A stretch of DNA of 64,000 bases from an uncultured Eubacteriales bacterium (lineage in GTDB: Bacteria > Bacillota > Clostridia > Christensenellales > Aristaeellaceae). The notes beneath the pieces are model-generated. The model was given only the letters and a program-made list of their open reading frames with translations. It searched no databases and was not told the origin of the DNA. Position numbers and translations under genes: made by a program. This document shows positions 56,074 to 64,000 of this stretch, piece after piece (position 1 is the stretch's first letter; every line of letters starts with the position of its first letter). The DNA is taken from positions 1 to 64,000 of the forward strand of contig CADBKQ010000023.1 in the NCBI GenBank assembly GCA_902795275.1, in the 5' to 3' direction.

Positions 56074-59071
56074 CGGCTTTTACTCCTTTCAGGATCTCTG
56101 TGGGTTTCCTGCGCTTCGGATTAAGATGGACGCTGATTCTTTTCACCAGGGAGCCAATCAGTCCTTCCAGGACAAAGTAGATCACGGTGATGGCGATCAA
56201 AGGGAAAAACGCTTCATAGGTACGGCTGCGGACAATATCGCCCATCTTGGTCAGATCCTGTACCGCGATATAGCCCACAATCGCCGTCGCCTTGATCAGC
56301 CCGACAATTTCACCCTTGTAGGCGGGAAGGACGTGCGGAAGCGCCTGAGGCAGGATGATTCTGAAGAAGGTATGCCGATCGGAATAGCCCAAAGCGCAGG
56401 CAGCCTCATACTGCCCCCGATCCACCGCGCCGACGCCCATTTTCAGCAGCCCGAACACCGCCGCGCCAAAGGTCAGCGCAAAGCCGATCACTGCCACCGC
56501 GGCGCCGCTGATGGCTACGCTGCCGAAGATAATGTAATAAAGAATCATCAGCAGCACCACCATCGGCATGCCCTGTACCAGCCACATGGCAAACCGGGTC
56601 ACGGCATTCGCGGCCGGGCTGCCTTTCCGGCAGAGCATAAACATCCCAAAGCCCAGCGCCGTTCCGAGAAGAATCGCCAGCGCCGTGATCAGCAGGGTCG
56701 TCCCGATGCCCTCCAGGAAAAGCATCCAGCGCTCCTCCCGGAGAAAGGTTTTATTGAAGCTGTCCGTCAGCCTGCCCCAGAAGGAAGTATCCTTCTTCTC
56801 CTCCGCCCTCAGCACGGCCATCGCCGTGCCGCCCGCGTAATAGGGAATGGAAAAGTGAACGCTTTCCTTGCGTTCTTCCGTAATGGTCATGCCGGCTGCG
56901 GCGAAATCCACCTTGCCACTCTGCACCGCCGGGAGAATGCCGTCAAAGCTCAAAACCTTGACGGTCAGGCCATAGCCATAGGCTTCGCAGAATTTCGCGG
57001 CAAGCTCGATTTCAAAGCCCACCACTTCGTCTCCCCGAAAGTAGTTCATCGGGGCATAGGCGCCTTCCGTTGCCAGGGTCAAGGTGCCGTTCGGCGCGGG
57101 GAAAGCGGCGTAATCCGGCAGCGTTTTCCGTTCCTCCGGCCCGTCCGTCCATTTGGAGACGAGCTGATCCAGATCGCCGCTTTCCTGGATGGAGGCCAGC
57201 CACGCATTGATCTCGCCCAACAGCTTTTCGCCCGCTTCCGTCTTCGGCAGCAAGAAACCGAATTCAAAGCTGTCCATGTATTCGTTCAGCACAATGAGCC
57301 GGGAATCCTCCGCCGCCATCAGCCGCAGAACCGGCTCATCCCCCGGGAAGGCGTCGATCTTTTTTGCTTCCAGCGCGGCAGCCATATCAGGATAGGAATT
57401 GAAGTAACTGATATGCGCGTCCGGCAGTGTTTCCTGCACGATTTCATCAAATGTCGTTCCGGTCTGTATCCCGATCCGCTTGCCATTCAGCTGGGCCAGG
57501 GATGTGAACGCCATGCCCGCCTCCGAGTCGGTGGCAGCGGGATTTGCCAGATCAGCGCTTTTCACCGCCAGCACCACGCCGCCTGTGCTGGTGGCATCCG
57601 AAAACAGCACTTCTTCCGCCCTCTCCGGCGTCACGTTCATATCCGTGGTAAAGTCGTATTTGCCGGAGATAATCGCGGGGATTCTTCCGGAGAAATCCAC
57701 GTCGCCCAGCTCCAGCCGGTATCCGCGGTCCCGGCAGAACCGAACGACCAGGTCGATATCATAGCCAACGTTCCTGTTGTCCTTGATATAGGAAAAAGGC
57801 ATGTCCGTGGAGGTTGTTATCACCCGCACTGTCCCATTTTCCCCGGTCAGATCGGACATATCCACCACTTTACGCTCTTCGTCAACGCCGAACCAGATAT
57901 CCTCCAGCTCCTGAATCGTCCCATCCGCATGGCACTTGGCAAGAAACGCGTTCAGCTCCGCGCACAGCGCAGCGCTTTCTGGGTCATCCTTCCGGAAGGC
58001 AAAGCTGTATTCCTGGTGGGTGATCCGATCTTTGATAAAGTCTACTTCCGGCTGCTCGGCATGAATCGTTTTCAGCCCGGGTTCATCGCCCAGAAACGCG
58101 TCAATTTTGTTCGACAGCAGCGCGGTGATGCAGTCCGGATAGCTGTTGAGATACAGGTACTCGCTGTCCGGGAAGGTTTCTTTGGCGATGCCTTCCATCA
58201 ATGTGCCGGTCAGCACGCCGATCCGTTTGCCGTTGTAATCGGCAACGGAAGGAGAAGCGGTCGAAGCCGCGCCACCTTCCGTCTTTTTCCCCCGGACCAT
58301 GATGCCCAGCTTTTCTTCAAACAGCACATCGGAAAAGGGAAGGACTTCCGCGCGTTCCGGGGTGATGTTCAGATTGGCCATGATGCAGTCCACATCGCCG
58401 GTGATCGCCGCGGGGACAATGGCGCCGTAATCATAAACCTTGAAGGAAACATCCGCATTCAGCCACGCCGCAAACCGGAAAGCCAATTCAATGTCATAGC
58501 CTGTCAGCGCCGTTCCTTTATAATAGGTGTATGGCGGAACGATGCCGGAGGTGCCGACCGTCAGATGCAGCGTTGGATTTTCGGCCATTGGGATTTCCGG
58601 CATGGAGGCAGTGCCGTCCATGATCCAGCGGCGGTACATATCGTCCAGCGTCCCGTTTTTCCGAATCTCCGCAAGGAACTGATTCAGCCGGTTTTCCAAA
58701 TCGGGGATGCGCGACACCGGCGAAATGCCCACGCCAATCGAAATCGGCTCCCCCAGCGTTTCATCCAGCAGACAAACACCTTCTACGCCGCTTTCAATGG
58801 CCAGGGACATCTGCTTATGGTCATAGATAAAAGCATCAGTCTTTCCCTGGGCCACCGCCAGATAAGCCGATGGATTTTCGTTGAAATACAGGATGTCCGC
58901 TTCGGGAAACTCCGCGCGGACAGTCAATTCCGCGGCGCTGCCCTGTTCGACGCCTATCTTGATTCCCGGGCGCTTCAACTGCTCCAACGATGTGACCGGT
59001 TCGTCGGCACACGCTGAAAAAACCGGCAGAAGCAGGAAAAGCGCCAGCCAGGCCGCAATCCATCTTTTCAT
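56066..59071 (-). CDS. Fused tandem substrate-binding domains plus amino-acid ABC permease
   Basis: ATG 59071 follows GAGGAGAAACAG. The 1001-residue protein has a signal sequence (LALFLLLPVFSACADE). A half binding domain with only a second-lobe-like part comes first (KIGVEQGSAAELTV to LDDMYRRWI). Two complete SBP_bac_3 domains follow (LHLTVGTSGIVPPYTYYKG to ELEDIWFG; GTVRVITTSTDMPFSYIKD to LVSKWTDG), then a first-lobe-like half (GTLTLATEGAYAPMNYFRG to YYAGGTAMAVL). The last 230 residues are a HisM/GlnP-type permease with the EAA loop (YEAACALGYSDRHTFFRIILPQALP). The halves may pair. It is coupled to the ATPase downstream and the small membrane protein upstream. Confidence 0.85.
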   Translation of the reverse strand: MKRWIAAWLALFLLLPVFSACADEPVTSLEQLKRPGIKIGVEQGSAAELTVRAEFPEADILYFNENPSAYLAVAQGKTDAFIYDHKQMSLAIESGVEGVCLLDETLGEPISIGVGISPVSRIPDLENRLNQFLAEIRKNGTLDDMYRRWIMDGTASMPEIPMAENPTLHLTVGTSGIVPPYTYYKGTALTGYDIELAFRFAAWLNADVSFKVYDYGAIVPAAITGDVDCIMANLNITPERAEVLPFSDVLFEEKLGIMVRGKKTEGGAASTASPSVADYNGKRIGVLTGTLMEGIAKETFPDSEYLYLNSYPDCITALLSNKIDAFLGDEPGLKTIHAEQPEVDFIKDRITHQEYSFAFRKDDPESAALCAELNAFLAKCHADGTIQELEDIWFGVDEERKVVDMSDLTGENGTVRVITTSTDMPFSYIKDNRNVGYDIDLVVRFCRDRGYRLELGDVDFSGRIPAIISGKYDFTTDMNVTPERAEEVLFSDATSTGGVVLAVKSADLANPAATDSEAGMAFTSLAQLNGKRIGIQTGTTFDEIVQETLPDAHISYFNSYPDMAAALEAKKIDAFPGDEPVLRLMAAEDSRLIVLNEYMDSFEFGFLLPKTEAGEKLLGEINAWLASIQESGDLDQLVSKWTDGPEERKTLPDYAAFPAPNGTLTLATEGAYAPMNYFRGDEVVGFEIELAAKFCEAYGYGLTVKVLSFDGILPAVQSGKVDFAAAGMTITEERKESVHFSIPYYAGGTAMAVLRAEEKKDTSFWGRLTDSFNKTFLREERWMLFLEGIGTTLLITALAILLGTALGFGMFMLCRKGSPAANAVTRFAMWLVQGMPMVVLLMILYYIIFGSVAISGAAVAVIGFALTFGAAVFGLLKMGVGAVDRGQYEAACALGYSDRHTFFRIILPQALPHVLPAYKGEIVGLIKATAIVGYIAVQDLTKMGDIVRSRTYEAFFPLIAITVIYFVLEGLIGSLVKRISVHLNPKRRKPTEILKGVKADD

Positions 59072-59286
59072 GATCTGTTTCTCCTCTTTTCCGTCCCGCG
59101 CAGAAGCGCGGCGCCCAGCATCCCCCATCTTTGGGACAGGACATCCAAAATGATCAATATGATTCCAAGCGCGGCTGTCGCGATGCTGACGAGCGTGAGC
59201 ACATGCAGATTGCGCTTCAGCCTGTCTCCGACATAAATGGATTGATTCAGCTCCGCCCATAATTGCTTGATCTTTTTCAGCATCAT
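59068..59286 (-). CDS. Small membrane protein (72 aa) coupled to the ABC gene
   Basis: MMLKKIKQLWAELNQSIYVG starts at 59286. One or two hydrophobic segments (VLTLVSIATAALGIILIILDVL; GMLGAALLRG) are followed by a basic tail (TEKRRNRS). Its stop overlaps the start of the binding-domain/permease gene by four bases. The start resembles the first membrane part of larger sensor proteins, so it may be a truncated relic or a small accessory subunit. No family is recognised. Confidence 0.5.
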   Translation of the reverse strand: MMLKKIKQLWAELNQSIYVGDRLKRNLHVLTLVSIATAALGIILIILDVLSQRWGMLGAALLRGTEKRRNRS

Positions 59287-59511
59287 GGTTTTCCTGACAG
59301 AGATTTCATTTCCCCGAAGGATATGCGTTTTTCTTTTCCTCGCGATTGTTCCAGAGGAAAGTACCCGCTTTCATTATACAGGAAAAGCGGGCGTCAGGCA
59401 AGAGCTCAATATCCAAAAAAACGATAAGCCATGACAGCCGTTGCAATGCAGGCATTTCTGTTGGAACCTTTATGAAATAACGCTTTTTCACCTCCTGTAA
59501 TTGCCTAACTC

Positions 59512-59562
59512 AAAAAAACATCCCTTCCCGGTAAGCGTCGTTCACGCAAGCAAGAAGGGATG
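59512..59562 (-). terminator. Terminator of the FtsX-type ABC operon
   Basis: On the minus strand CATCCCTTC (59554-59562) pairs with GAAGGGATG (59519-59527) and is followed by T7 (59512-59518). It lies downstream of the permease gene that ends at 59729. The neighbouring stretch 59287-59511 shows no gene I can support. Confidence 0.6.
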
Positions 59563-59580
59563 CGTTTTGTATTCTGTTTT

Positions 59581-59730
59581 ATACTAAATACCTTCTAAAA
59601 GATTGAAAGATTCGGGATGGATTTTTCGTCCTGGCTAAGCTGAACGAAGGGAGGCGTAGCAGCGCTACGTTGACCGGCCAGGGCGGAAAAGACGCCCGAA
59701 GATTCAAGCTTTTAGATGGGATTTAGTATT
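59581..59730. repeat. MITE-like inverted repeat, about 150 bp
   Basis: The ends ATACTAAATACC and GGATTTAGTATT, then TTCTAAAAGATTGAA with TTCAAGCTTTTAGA and ATTCGGG with CCCGAA, are complementary over about 35 bases per arm. The inner part holds CCTGGC...GCCAGGG and CGTAGCAGCGCTACG. It abuts the stop codon of the ABC permease. The size, end-to-end symmetry and lack of coding sequence fit a miniature inverted-repeat element or a large palindromic unit. Confidence 0.55.
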
Positions 59731-62023
59731 ATTCCTCCGTTTTCAGCGCCGCCACCATGTCGATATGGCGGTTCTTCCGGGCCACCATCAGGCCCACGAG
59801 GAGGGAAACGCCGAAGGTCAGCAGGATGCTGATGAACCAGGTGGCTGGGCCCAGAACCAGTTTCAGCTCGTACTCAGAGGCCAGGGCGGTCAGCAGGTAT
59901 TGCAGCACGCCCACGCCCATGGGCACGCCGATCAGAATGCCGATCACCGTGAGCCACAGGTTCTGGCTGATGAGCAGCCGCCCGATCTTGCTGTCCTTGA
60001 AGCCCACGACTTTCAGCGTCGCCATTTCCCGGTAGCGCTCGGTGTAGCTCATCACGCCCAGGTTGTACAGCACCACGATGCCCAGGATCACCGCCGCCAG
60101 TACCAGCAGCCAGATCATCTTGTTCATCAGATCCATGAAGGTGTCGAAGGAATCCATGATGGACTGCTTGCTCTGCTTGTTCAGGATGTGGCTGTCCTCC
60201 GGGATGTCCGCCGCATCGGTGAACACGGAGGAAACGGTGTAGGAAATGCCCGTCCGGTCGGCGAAGGCCGCGGTCATGAACACGCCCTCGGTCATGGAAT
60301 CCAGCACGCCCGCCACGGGGACGGTGTAATGCTCGTCGCTGTCATAGGGGGAGAAGGACAACGTATCCCCGGCTTTCAGATGATGATCCCGGGCGATGCG
60401 GGCGCAGATGTAGGCCCCGTCGTCGGCCAGGGGAACGATGCGCATGTCCGTATCGGCGAAGCGCACCTTGTCATGGGTAATGGAATAAATCTCTAAAGAA
60501 TACCCCTTGTCGCCGATCTGGATGGCGCGGGAGGCAGCCCAATCGCCTTCCAGCTGTTCCGCCAGGGCTTTGCCTTGCTCCAGGGTCATCTTGTCGCCGT
60601 CCAGGTTGACGCGGTTGGTGTAGTTGATGGCCTTTTCATAGAACACATCCAGGAAAGCGTTCATGGTGTCCTGCATGCCCAGGCCGCCCACCAGCAGCAC
60701 CATGCAGCCCACGATGCCAAACAGCGTCATGGCGCTGCGGGCCTTGTGGCGCACGCAGTCCCGCAGGTTCCATTTGGTGCCGAAGCCCAAGGCCTTGAAG
60801 CGCTTGGTTTCCTCAAACTTCAGGTGCTTCATGCGGCTGGGCGTATAGGGCCGCAGGGCGTCCGCCGCCGTGCCGGAGAGCATCTTGCGCACCGACAGGA
60901 AGCCGATCAGCGTCAGGAAAGCGTTGATGCCCACCAGCACATGCCAGGTGAACCGCGGCGCGTGCAGCGACCAGGAGGGCATGTCGATGTAGGTTGCCAT
61001 GGCCCCATCCGGGTTCATGATGAACCAGCCCAGCCAGTACCCGATGCCGACGCCCAGCGCCGTACCCATGAGGCCGATAATCAGGGCATAAGCCGAATAA
61101 TGAATCAGGATGCGCCGATCCTTGAAGCCCAGGGCCTTGAAGGTGCCGATCTGGGTCTTTTCGCTGGCGGTGATGCGGTGCATGGTGGTCACCATGGTTA
61201 ATATGGCGATGGCCAGGAACAGCACCGGCAGGATGGAGGCCATGGTTTTGCCTTCGTTCACCTCGCCCATGGCCTCCGACCAGGATACCGTTTCGTCCTT
61301 GGAGAGAATCAGCCGGGTCGTACCCAGGGCCTTGTCCGCCTGCTCCACGAAAGCGGCCTTGTCCAGGTTGGATTTCACGTTGATCTGAAAATACATGGAG
61401 CCGATGAATGCTTTGTACAGGGCGGGAATGGCCTTGTCCAGCATGGCCGGGGACATATAGACGTAGCCGTAGGAGGAATAGTCCGGCATCATCTGGGTGG
61501 TATCCGGCAGGCAAATCAGGTATTCGCTGGATTTCACCAGCCCCTTGACGGTCCCCTTCACGGTGACGGTCTGGTAGGTCAGCGTCAGCGGGTCGCCCAG
61601 GGAAATGCCGTTGGCCGCGGCGTAGGAATCCGACAGCCAGAAGCCGTCCGTGGAGGCCGCGTCGTAGGGTTCCCCGGCCATGACCAGGACGCCCGACACG
61701 TTCATGTTCTCGCTGACCGTCAGGGCCAGGGTGTCGGTATCGTCCTTCACTGACACGTTCACGGAAAGGAAGCGGGTGGCGTCCTCCACGCCGGGGATGG
61801 CCTTCACAGCCTCCAGGTCTTTTTCCGTGAAGCCTTTGTCGTTATAGATGCGGAAATCGGCAAAGCCTGTGGCGTCATAGATTTCTTTGGTGTTGACCTC
61901 CAGGGAGTACCACTCCACGTTGAACCCCAGGAACACGCCCACGCCCAGGGCCACCATGATGACCATGGAAATGAACTGGGCTTTGTATTGCCACAGCGTC
62001 CGGAACAGTTTTTTCAGCAGCAT
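59729..62023 (-). CDS. FtsX-type ABC permease (two FtsX modules)
   Basis: The 764-residue protein has an N-terminal membrane segment, an outer domain of about 220 residues, three segments (IAILTMVTTMHRITASEKTQIGTFKALGFKDRR is the coupling region), then a second membrane/outer-domain/membrane unit ending GLMVARKNRHIDMVAALKTEE. The doubled FtsX layout matches permeases of the SalY/YtrF or BceB-like exporter group; its outer domain lacks the long BceB sensor loop, so an export or lipoprotein role is more likely than bacitracin sensing. Its start shares one base with the ATPase stop (TAATG). An operator of the iron-linked group lies upstream of the pair. Confidence 0.83.
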   Translation of the reverse strand: MLLKKLFRTLWQYKAQFISMVIMVALGVGVFLGFNVEWYSLEVNTKEIYDATGFADFRIYNDKGFTEKDLEAVKAIPGVEDATRFLSVNVSVKDDTDTLALTVSENMNVSGVLVMAGEPYDAASTDGFWLSDSYAAANGISLGDPLTLTYQTVTVKGTVKGLVKSSEYLICLPDTTQMMPDYSSYGYVYMSPAMLDKAIPALYKAFIGSMYFQINVKSNLDKAAFVEQADKALGTTRLILSKDETVSWSEAMGEVNEGKTMASILPVLFLAIAILTMVTTMHRITASEKTQIGTFKALGFKDRRILIHYSAYALIIGLMGTALGVGIGYWLGWFIMNPDGAMATYIDMPSWSLHAPRFTWHVLVGINAFLTLIGFLSVRKMLSGTAADALRPYTPSRMKHLKFEETKRFKALGFGTKWNLRDCVRHKARSAMTLFGIVGCMVLLVGGLGMQDTMNAFLDVFYEKAINYTNRVNLDGDKMTLEQGKALAEQLEGDWAASRAIQIGDKGYSLEIYSITHDKVRFADTDMRIVPLADDGAYICARIARDHHLKAGDTLSFSPYDSDEHYTVPVAGVLDSMTEGVFMTAAFADRTGISYTVSSVFTDAADIPEDSHILNKQSKQSIMDSFDTFMDLMNKMIWLLVLAAVILGIVVLYNLGVMSYTERYREMATLKVVGFKDSKIGRLLISQNLWLTVIGILIGVPMGVGVLQYLLTALASEYELKLVLGPATWFISILLTFGVSLLVGLMVARKNRHIDMVAALKTEE

Positions 62024-62724
62024 TACCAGTCCACCTCTTCCACGGACAGGGGATGATCCTGGTTTTCGCAGGCCTCGATCCGCCCGTTCTTCACCCGCAC
62101 CACGGTGTCCGCCATTTTCGCGATATTCTGGTTATGGGTCACGATGATGATGGTCTTGCCCATGTCCCGGGCCATGGAGAGCAGGAGCTTTAAGACCCTC
62201 ACGCCGGTCTGGGAATCCAGCGCGCCGGTGGGCTCGTCGCACAGCAGGATGTGGGGGTTCTTCGCCAGCGCCCGGGCGATGGACACCCGCTGCTGCTCGC
62301 CGCCGGACAGCTCGGAGGGGAACTGGTGGATGTGGTCGGACAGTCCCACCGCTTTCAGCATGTCGTGGCTGCTCAGCGGGTTCGGCGCGATTTCCTTCAC
62401 CAGCGCCACGTTTTCGATCACGGTGAGGGTCGGAATCAGGTTATAGCTCTGGAACACGAAACCGACGCTGGCCGCCCGGTATTCCGCCAGCTGGTTCGGC
62501 GTCAGGGTGGAAATGTCCTTGCCGTTCACGAAAATGGTTCCCTCCGTGGGGCTGTCCAGCCCGCCCAGCAGGTTCAGCAGCGTGCTTTTGCCCGCGCCGC
62601 TGGGGCCCAGCACCACGATGAATTTCCCTTCCTCTAAACTCAGGTTCACGTGATCCAGCGCCCGCTGCTCATGCTCGCCGTTTTTGTAAACCCTGGACAC
62701 ATCCTTGAATTCCACAATCGCCAT
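62023..62724 (-). CDS. ABC transporter ATP-binding protein (MacB/LolD type)
   Basis: ATG 62724 follows AAAAGGAGC; upstream in-frame ATGs lack such a site. The 233-residue protein has Walker A (LGPSGAGKSTLLN), Q-loop (FVFQSYNLIPTLT), signature (ELSGGEQQRVSIARAL), Walker B (HILLCDEPTGALD) and switch His (IIVTHNQNI). It pairs with the doubled FtsX permease next to it. A perfect TTAGATTAATCTAA palindrome lies about 155 bases upstream, so the exporter may belong to the same metal regulon as the FTR1 operon. Confidence 0.88.
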   Translation of the reverse strand: MAIVEFKDVSRVYKNGEHEQRALDHVNLSLEEGKFIVVLGPSGAGKSTLLNLLGGLDSPTEGTIFVNGKDISTLTPNQLAEYRAASVGFVFQSYNLIPTLTVIENVALVKEIAPNPLSSHDMLKAVGLSDHIHQFPSELSGGEQQRVSIARALAKNPHILLCDEPTGALDSQTGVRVLKLLLSMARDMGKTIIIVTHNQNIAKMADTVVRVKNGRIEACENQDHPLSVEEVDW

Positions 62725-62876
62725 AACGTTTATGCTCCTTTTCCTGTGCTTGATTGTTTTCGCCTGACAATGCATACGGTATTCCGCCGTCATTCATCGT
62801 TGACAGGCGTTAAGGGCCTTTTCATGTTTCCTCCCTAACCGACGCCCTCTTTCCCGGAAACATTGGCGTTCAAAGG

Positions 62877-62892
62877 ATTAGATTAATCTAAC
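62877..62892. promoter_or_regulatory. Operator palindrome G upstream of the FtsX-type exporter
   Basis: ATTAGATTAATCTAAC contains the perfect 14-base palindrome TTAGATTAATCTAA. It matches the TTAGA/TCTAA sites at 41233, 43065 and 43141, and a further half site (TTAGCATA) follows at about 62903-62910. Confidence 0.68.
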
Positions 62893-62992
62893 CTTGGCTA
62901 TATTAGCATAGATGAACGCTTTTTTCCATACATTTTTGAAAAAAGTCAATTTTGAGCAAAGGCTTCCCGATCCTGTACAGAGACGCACAGCA

Positions 62993-63026
62993 AAAATCCC
63001 CGCCGGTTTTTCCCGGCGGGGATTTT
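62993..63026 (-). terminator. Terminator after rplA
   Basis: AAAATCCCCGCCGG and CCGGCGGGGATTTT form a perfect 14-bp stem with a 6-base loop and A/T tails. On the minus strand it begins 17 bases after the rplA stop codon. Confidence 0.9.
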
Positions 63027-63043
63027 GTTTTCCGAAGCAAAAA

Positions 63044-63733
63044 TCAGAACTTCAGGCTGTTGATCTTGATGGCGGGGCCCATGGTGCTGCTCATGTAGAG
63101 AGACTTGATATAGGTGCCCTTGGCGGTGGCGGGCTTCGCTTTGATCACCGCTTCCATCAGGACGGTCATGTTCTCGACCAGCTTATCGTTATCGAAGGAG
63201 ATCTTGCCGATGGGGCAGTGCGCGATAGCGGTCTTGTCGATACGATACTCTACCTTACCGGCTTTAATATCGTGGATGGCCTTGGTGACATCCATGGTGA
63301 CGGTGCCGGACTTAGGGTTGGGCATCAAGCCCTTGGGGCCCAGCAAACGGGCGATGCGGCCGATGGTACCCATCATGTCAGGGGTCGCCACGCAGACGTC
63401 GAACCCGAACCAGTTTTCGCTCTGGATCTTGGCCACCAGGTCAGCTTCGCCAACGAAGTCAGCGCCGGCGGCTTCGGCTTCCTTGGCCTTGTCGCCCTTG
63501 GCGAACACTAGCACGCGGACTTTCTTGCCGGTGCCATGGGGCAGAACCACGGTGCCGCGAACCTGCTGGTCAGCGTGCCGGGGGTCAACGCCCAGACGGA
63601 TGGAGAGCTCGATGGTTTCGTCGAACTTGGCTTTCGCGGTCTGCTTCACCAGTTCAATGGCCTCAGCGGGGTCATACAGCTTGGTGCTGTCGATCAGCTT
63701 TTTGCTGTCGGTATATTTCTTGCCGTGTTTCAT
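63044..63733 (-). CDS. rplA: 50S ribosomal protein L1
   Basis: GGGAGGAATATAAAG precedes ATG 63733; longer in-frame starts lack this. The 229-residue protein is full length for L1: [71 protein letters not shown] and [17 protein letters not shown]1 binds 23S rRNA at the L1 stalk and represses its own operon. The usual order continues with rplJ-rplL, but here a strong terminator follows directly. Confidence 0.97.
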   Translation of the reverse strand: MKHGKKYTDSKKLIDSTKLYDPAEAIELVKQTAKAKFDETIELSIRLGVDPRHADQQVRGTVVLPHGTGKKVRVLVFAKGDKAKEAEAAGADFVGEADLVAKIQSENWFGFDVCVATPDMMGTIGRIARLLGPKGLMPNPKSGTVTMDVTKAIHDIKAGKVEYRIDKTAIAHCPIGKISFDNDKLVENMTVLMEAVIKAKPATAKGTYIKSLYMSSTMGPAIKINSLKF

Positions 63734-63828
63734 CTTTATATTCCTCCCTGTGGTAATAGCGGCGCTATGTCCTCCCACAAAATTCGATGAGGGATGTTAA
63801 TCCTTCTAAAGTCCTTGACCTTCGGCTG

Positions 63829-64000
63829 TTATTCGTCAGCCACGGTGACGCCCATGCTGCGGGCGGTGCCCTTGACCATGCTCATGGCGGCTTCGATGGA
63901 AGCGGCGTTCAGGTCGGGCATCTTGATGGTGGCGATTTCACGCACCTGCGCCTGGGTCAGCTGGCCAACCTTGTCGCGGTTGGGGCGGCCGGAAGCGGTT
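63829..64000 (-). CDS. rplK: 50S ribosomal protein L11, C-terminal part (cut by window edge)
   Basis: The visible 56 residues ([52 protein letters not shown]) are the C-terminal rRNA-binding domain of L11. The stop TAA is at 63829-63831 on the minus strand. The start lies beyond the window. It precedes rplA by 95 bases in the normal rplK-rplA order. Confidence 0.95.
   Translation of the reverse strand, partial: TASGRPNRDKVGQLTQAQVREIATIKMPDLNAASIEAAMSMVKGTARSMGVTVADE

Noticed and set aside
56003..59017. A 1004-codon open frame on the plus strand
   Set aside because: It is the complement of the tandem binding-domain/permease gene, with shadow-type composition and no start signals.
59306..59491. 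A 61-codon minus-strand ORF
   Set aside because: There is no ribosome binding site, composition is unlike neighbours, and it lies across AT-rich intergenic sequence next to a terminator.

Overview
The window looks like a chromosome segment of a GC-rich member of the Clostridia (Bacillota). This is inferred from class B sortase and cell-wall-anchor logic, strong AGGAGG-type ribosome binding sites, sigma-A promoters, DtxR/MntR-type metal regulators, pentapeptide and hybrid-kinase families, and an rplK-rplA pair. No rRNA, tRNA, CRISPR array or phage module was seen. The species could not be fixed; a gut or rumen Clostridia lineage is a guess from gene style.

Layout. 1-230: end of an IS element. 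277-8208: secreted PpiC-type foldase, a 1829-residue surface protein with a sorting signal, and a class B sortase. 8346-9620: SstT-type transporter. 9.6-17.9 kb: a decaying, mosaic stretch with a beheaded cyclic-nucleotide-binding gene, a frameshifted TIM-barrel isomerase, a RecD2 remnant with a large internal deletion, a SIMPL/TPR chimera and a multiply frameshifted gene, mixed with intact genes (methyltransferase-STAS operon, pentapeptide protein, MFS exporter). 18.1-25.4 kb: phosphorelay and c-di-GMP operon of two hybrid histidine kinases, a REC-GGDEF-EAL protein and an HPt protein, ending at a perfect 26-bp hairpin. 25.5-29.5 kb: opposing operon of a third hybrid kinase coupled to a solute-binding protein. 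29.6-30.5 kb: a second copy of the mosaic repeat with gene fragments.

30.6-44.8 kb is the most interesting region. It is an iron-type uptake locus in the style of Campylobacter p19/ftr1 and E. coli FetMP: FTR1 permease, P19-like periplasmic protein, DUF2318 membrane protein, two FtsX-type permeases, an ATPase, a DUF4418 protein, and a further FtsX permease plus ATPase. One FtsX permease carries an FMN-binding domain with the covalent flavinylation motif DALTGAT in its extracytoplasmic loop. Next to the locus lies a secreted FMN-binding protein with DAVSGAT. Palindromes of the form GTTAGA-N4-TCTAAC stand before the FTR1 operon, the secreted FMN protein, a distant ABC exporter (62.9 kb) and, in weaker form, the DtxR-like gene at 30.7 kb. 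They probably define one metal regulon. A second DtxR paralog has lost every metal ligand. Five copies of a hairpin repeat with compensatory arm changes sit in and around this locus.

44.8-54.5 kb: a GGDEF protein fused to a ribbon-helix-helix-like tail, a D-Ala-D-Ala carboxypeptidase, an ECF sigma/anti-sigma-like pair with its own ECF-type promoter, a Gfo/Idh/MocA oxidoreductase, and an SH3 protein-HAD phosphatase-NagA operon. 54.5-59.3 kb: a large nested palindrome, then a polar amino-acid ABC system whose membrane subunit carries tandem substrate-binding domains and whose ATPase has a C-terminal HATPase-like domain. 59.6-62.7 kb: MITE-like inverted repeat and an FtsX-type ABC exporter. 62.9-64 kb: rplA and the 3' part of rplK.

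All family assignments were made by reading protein motifs; no database search was possible.
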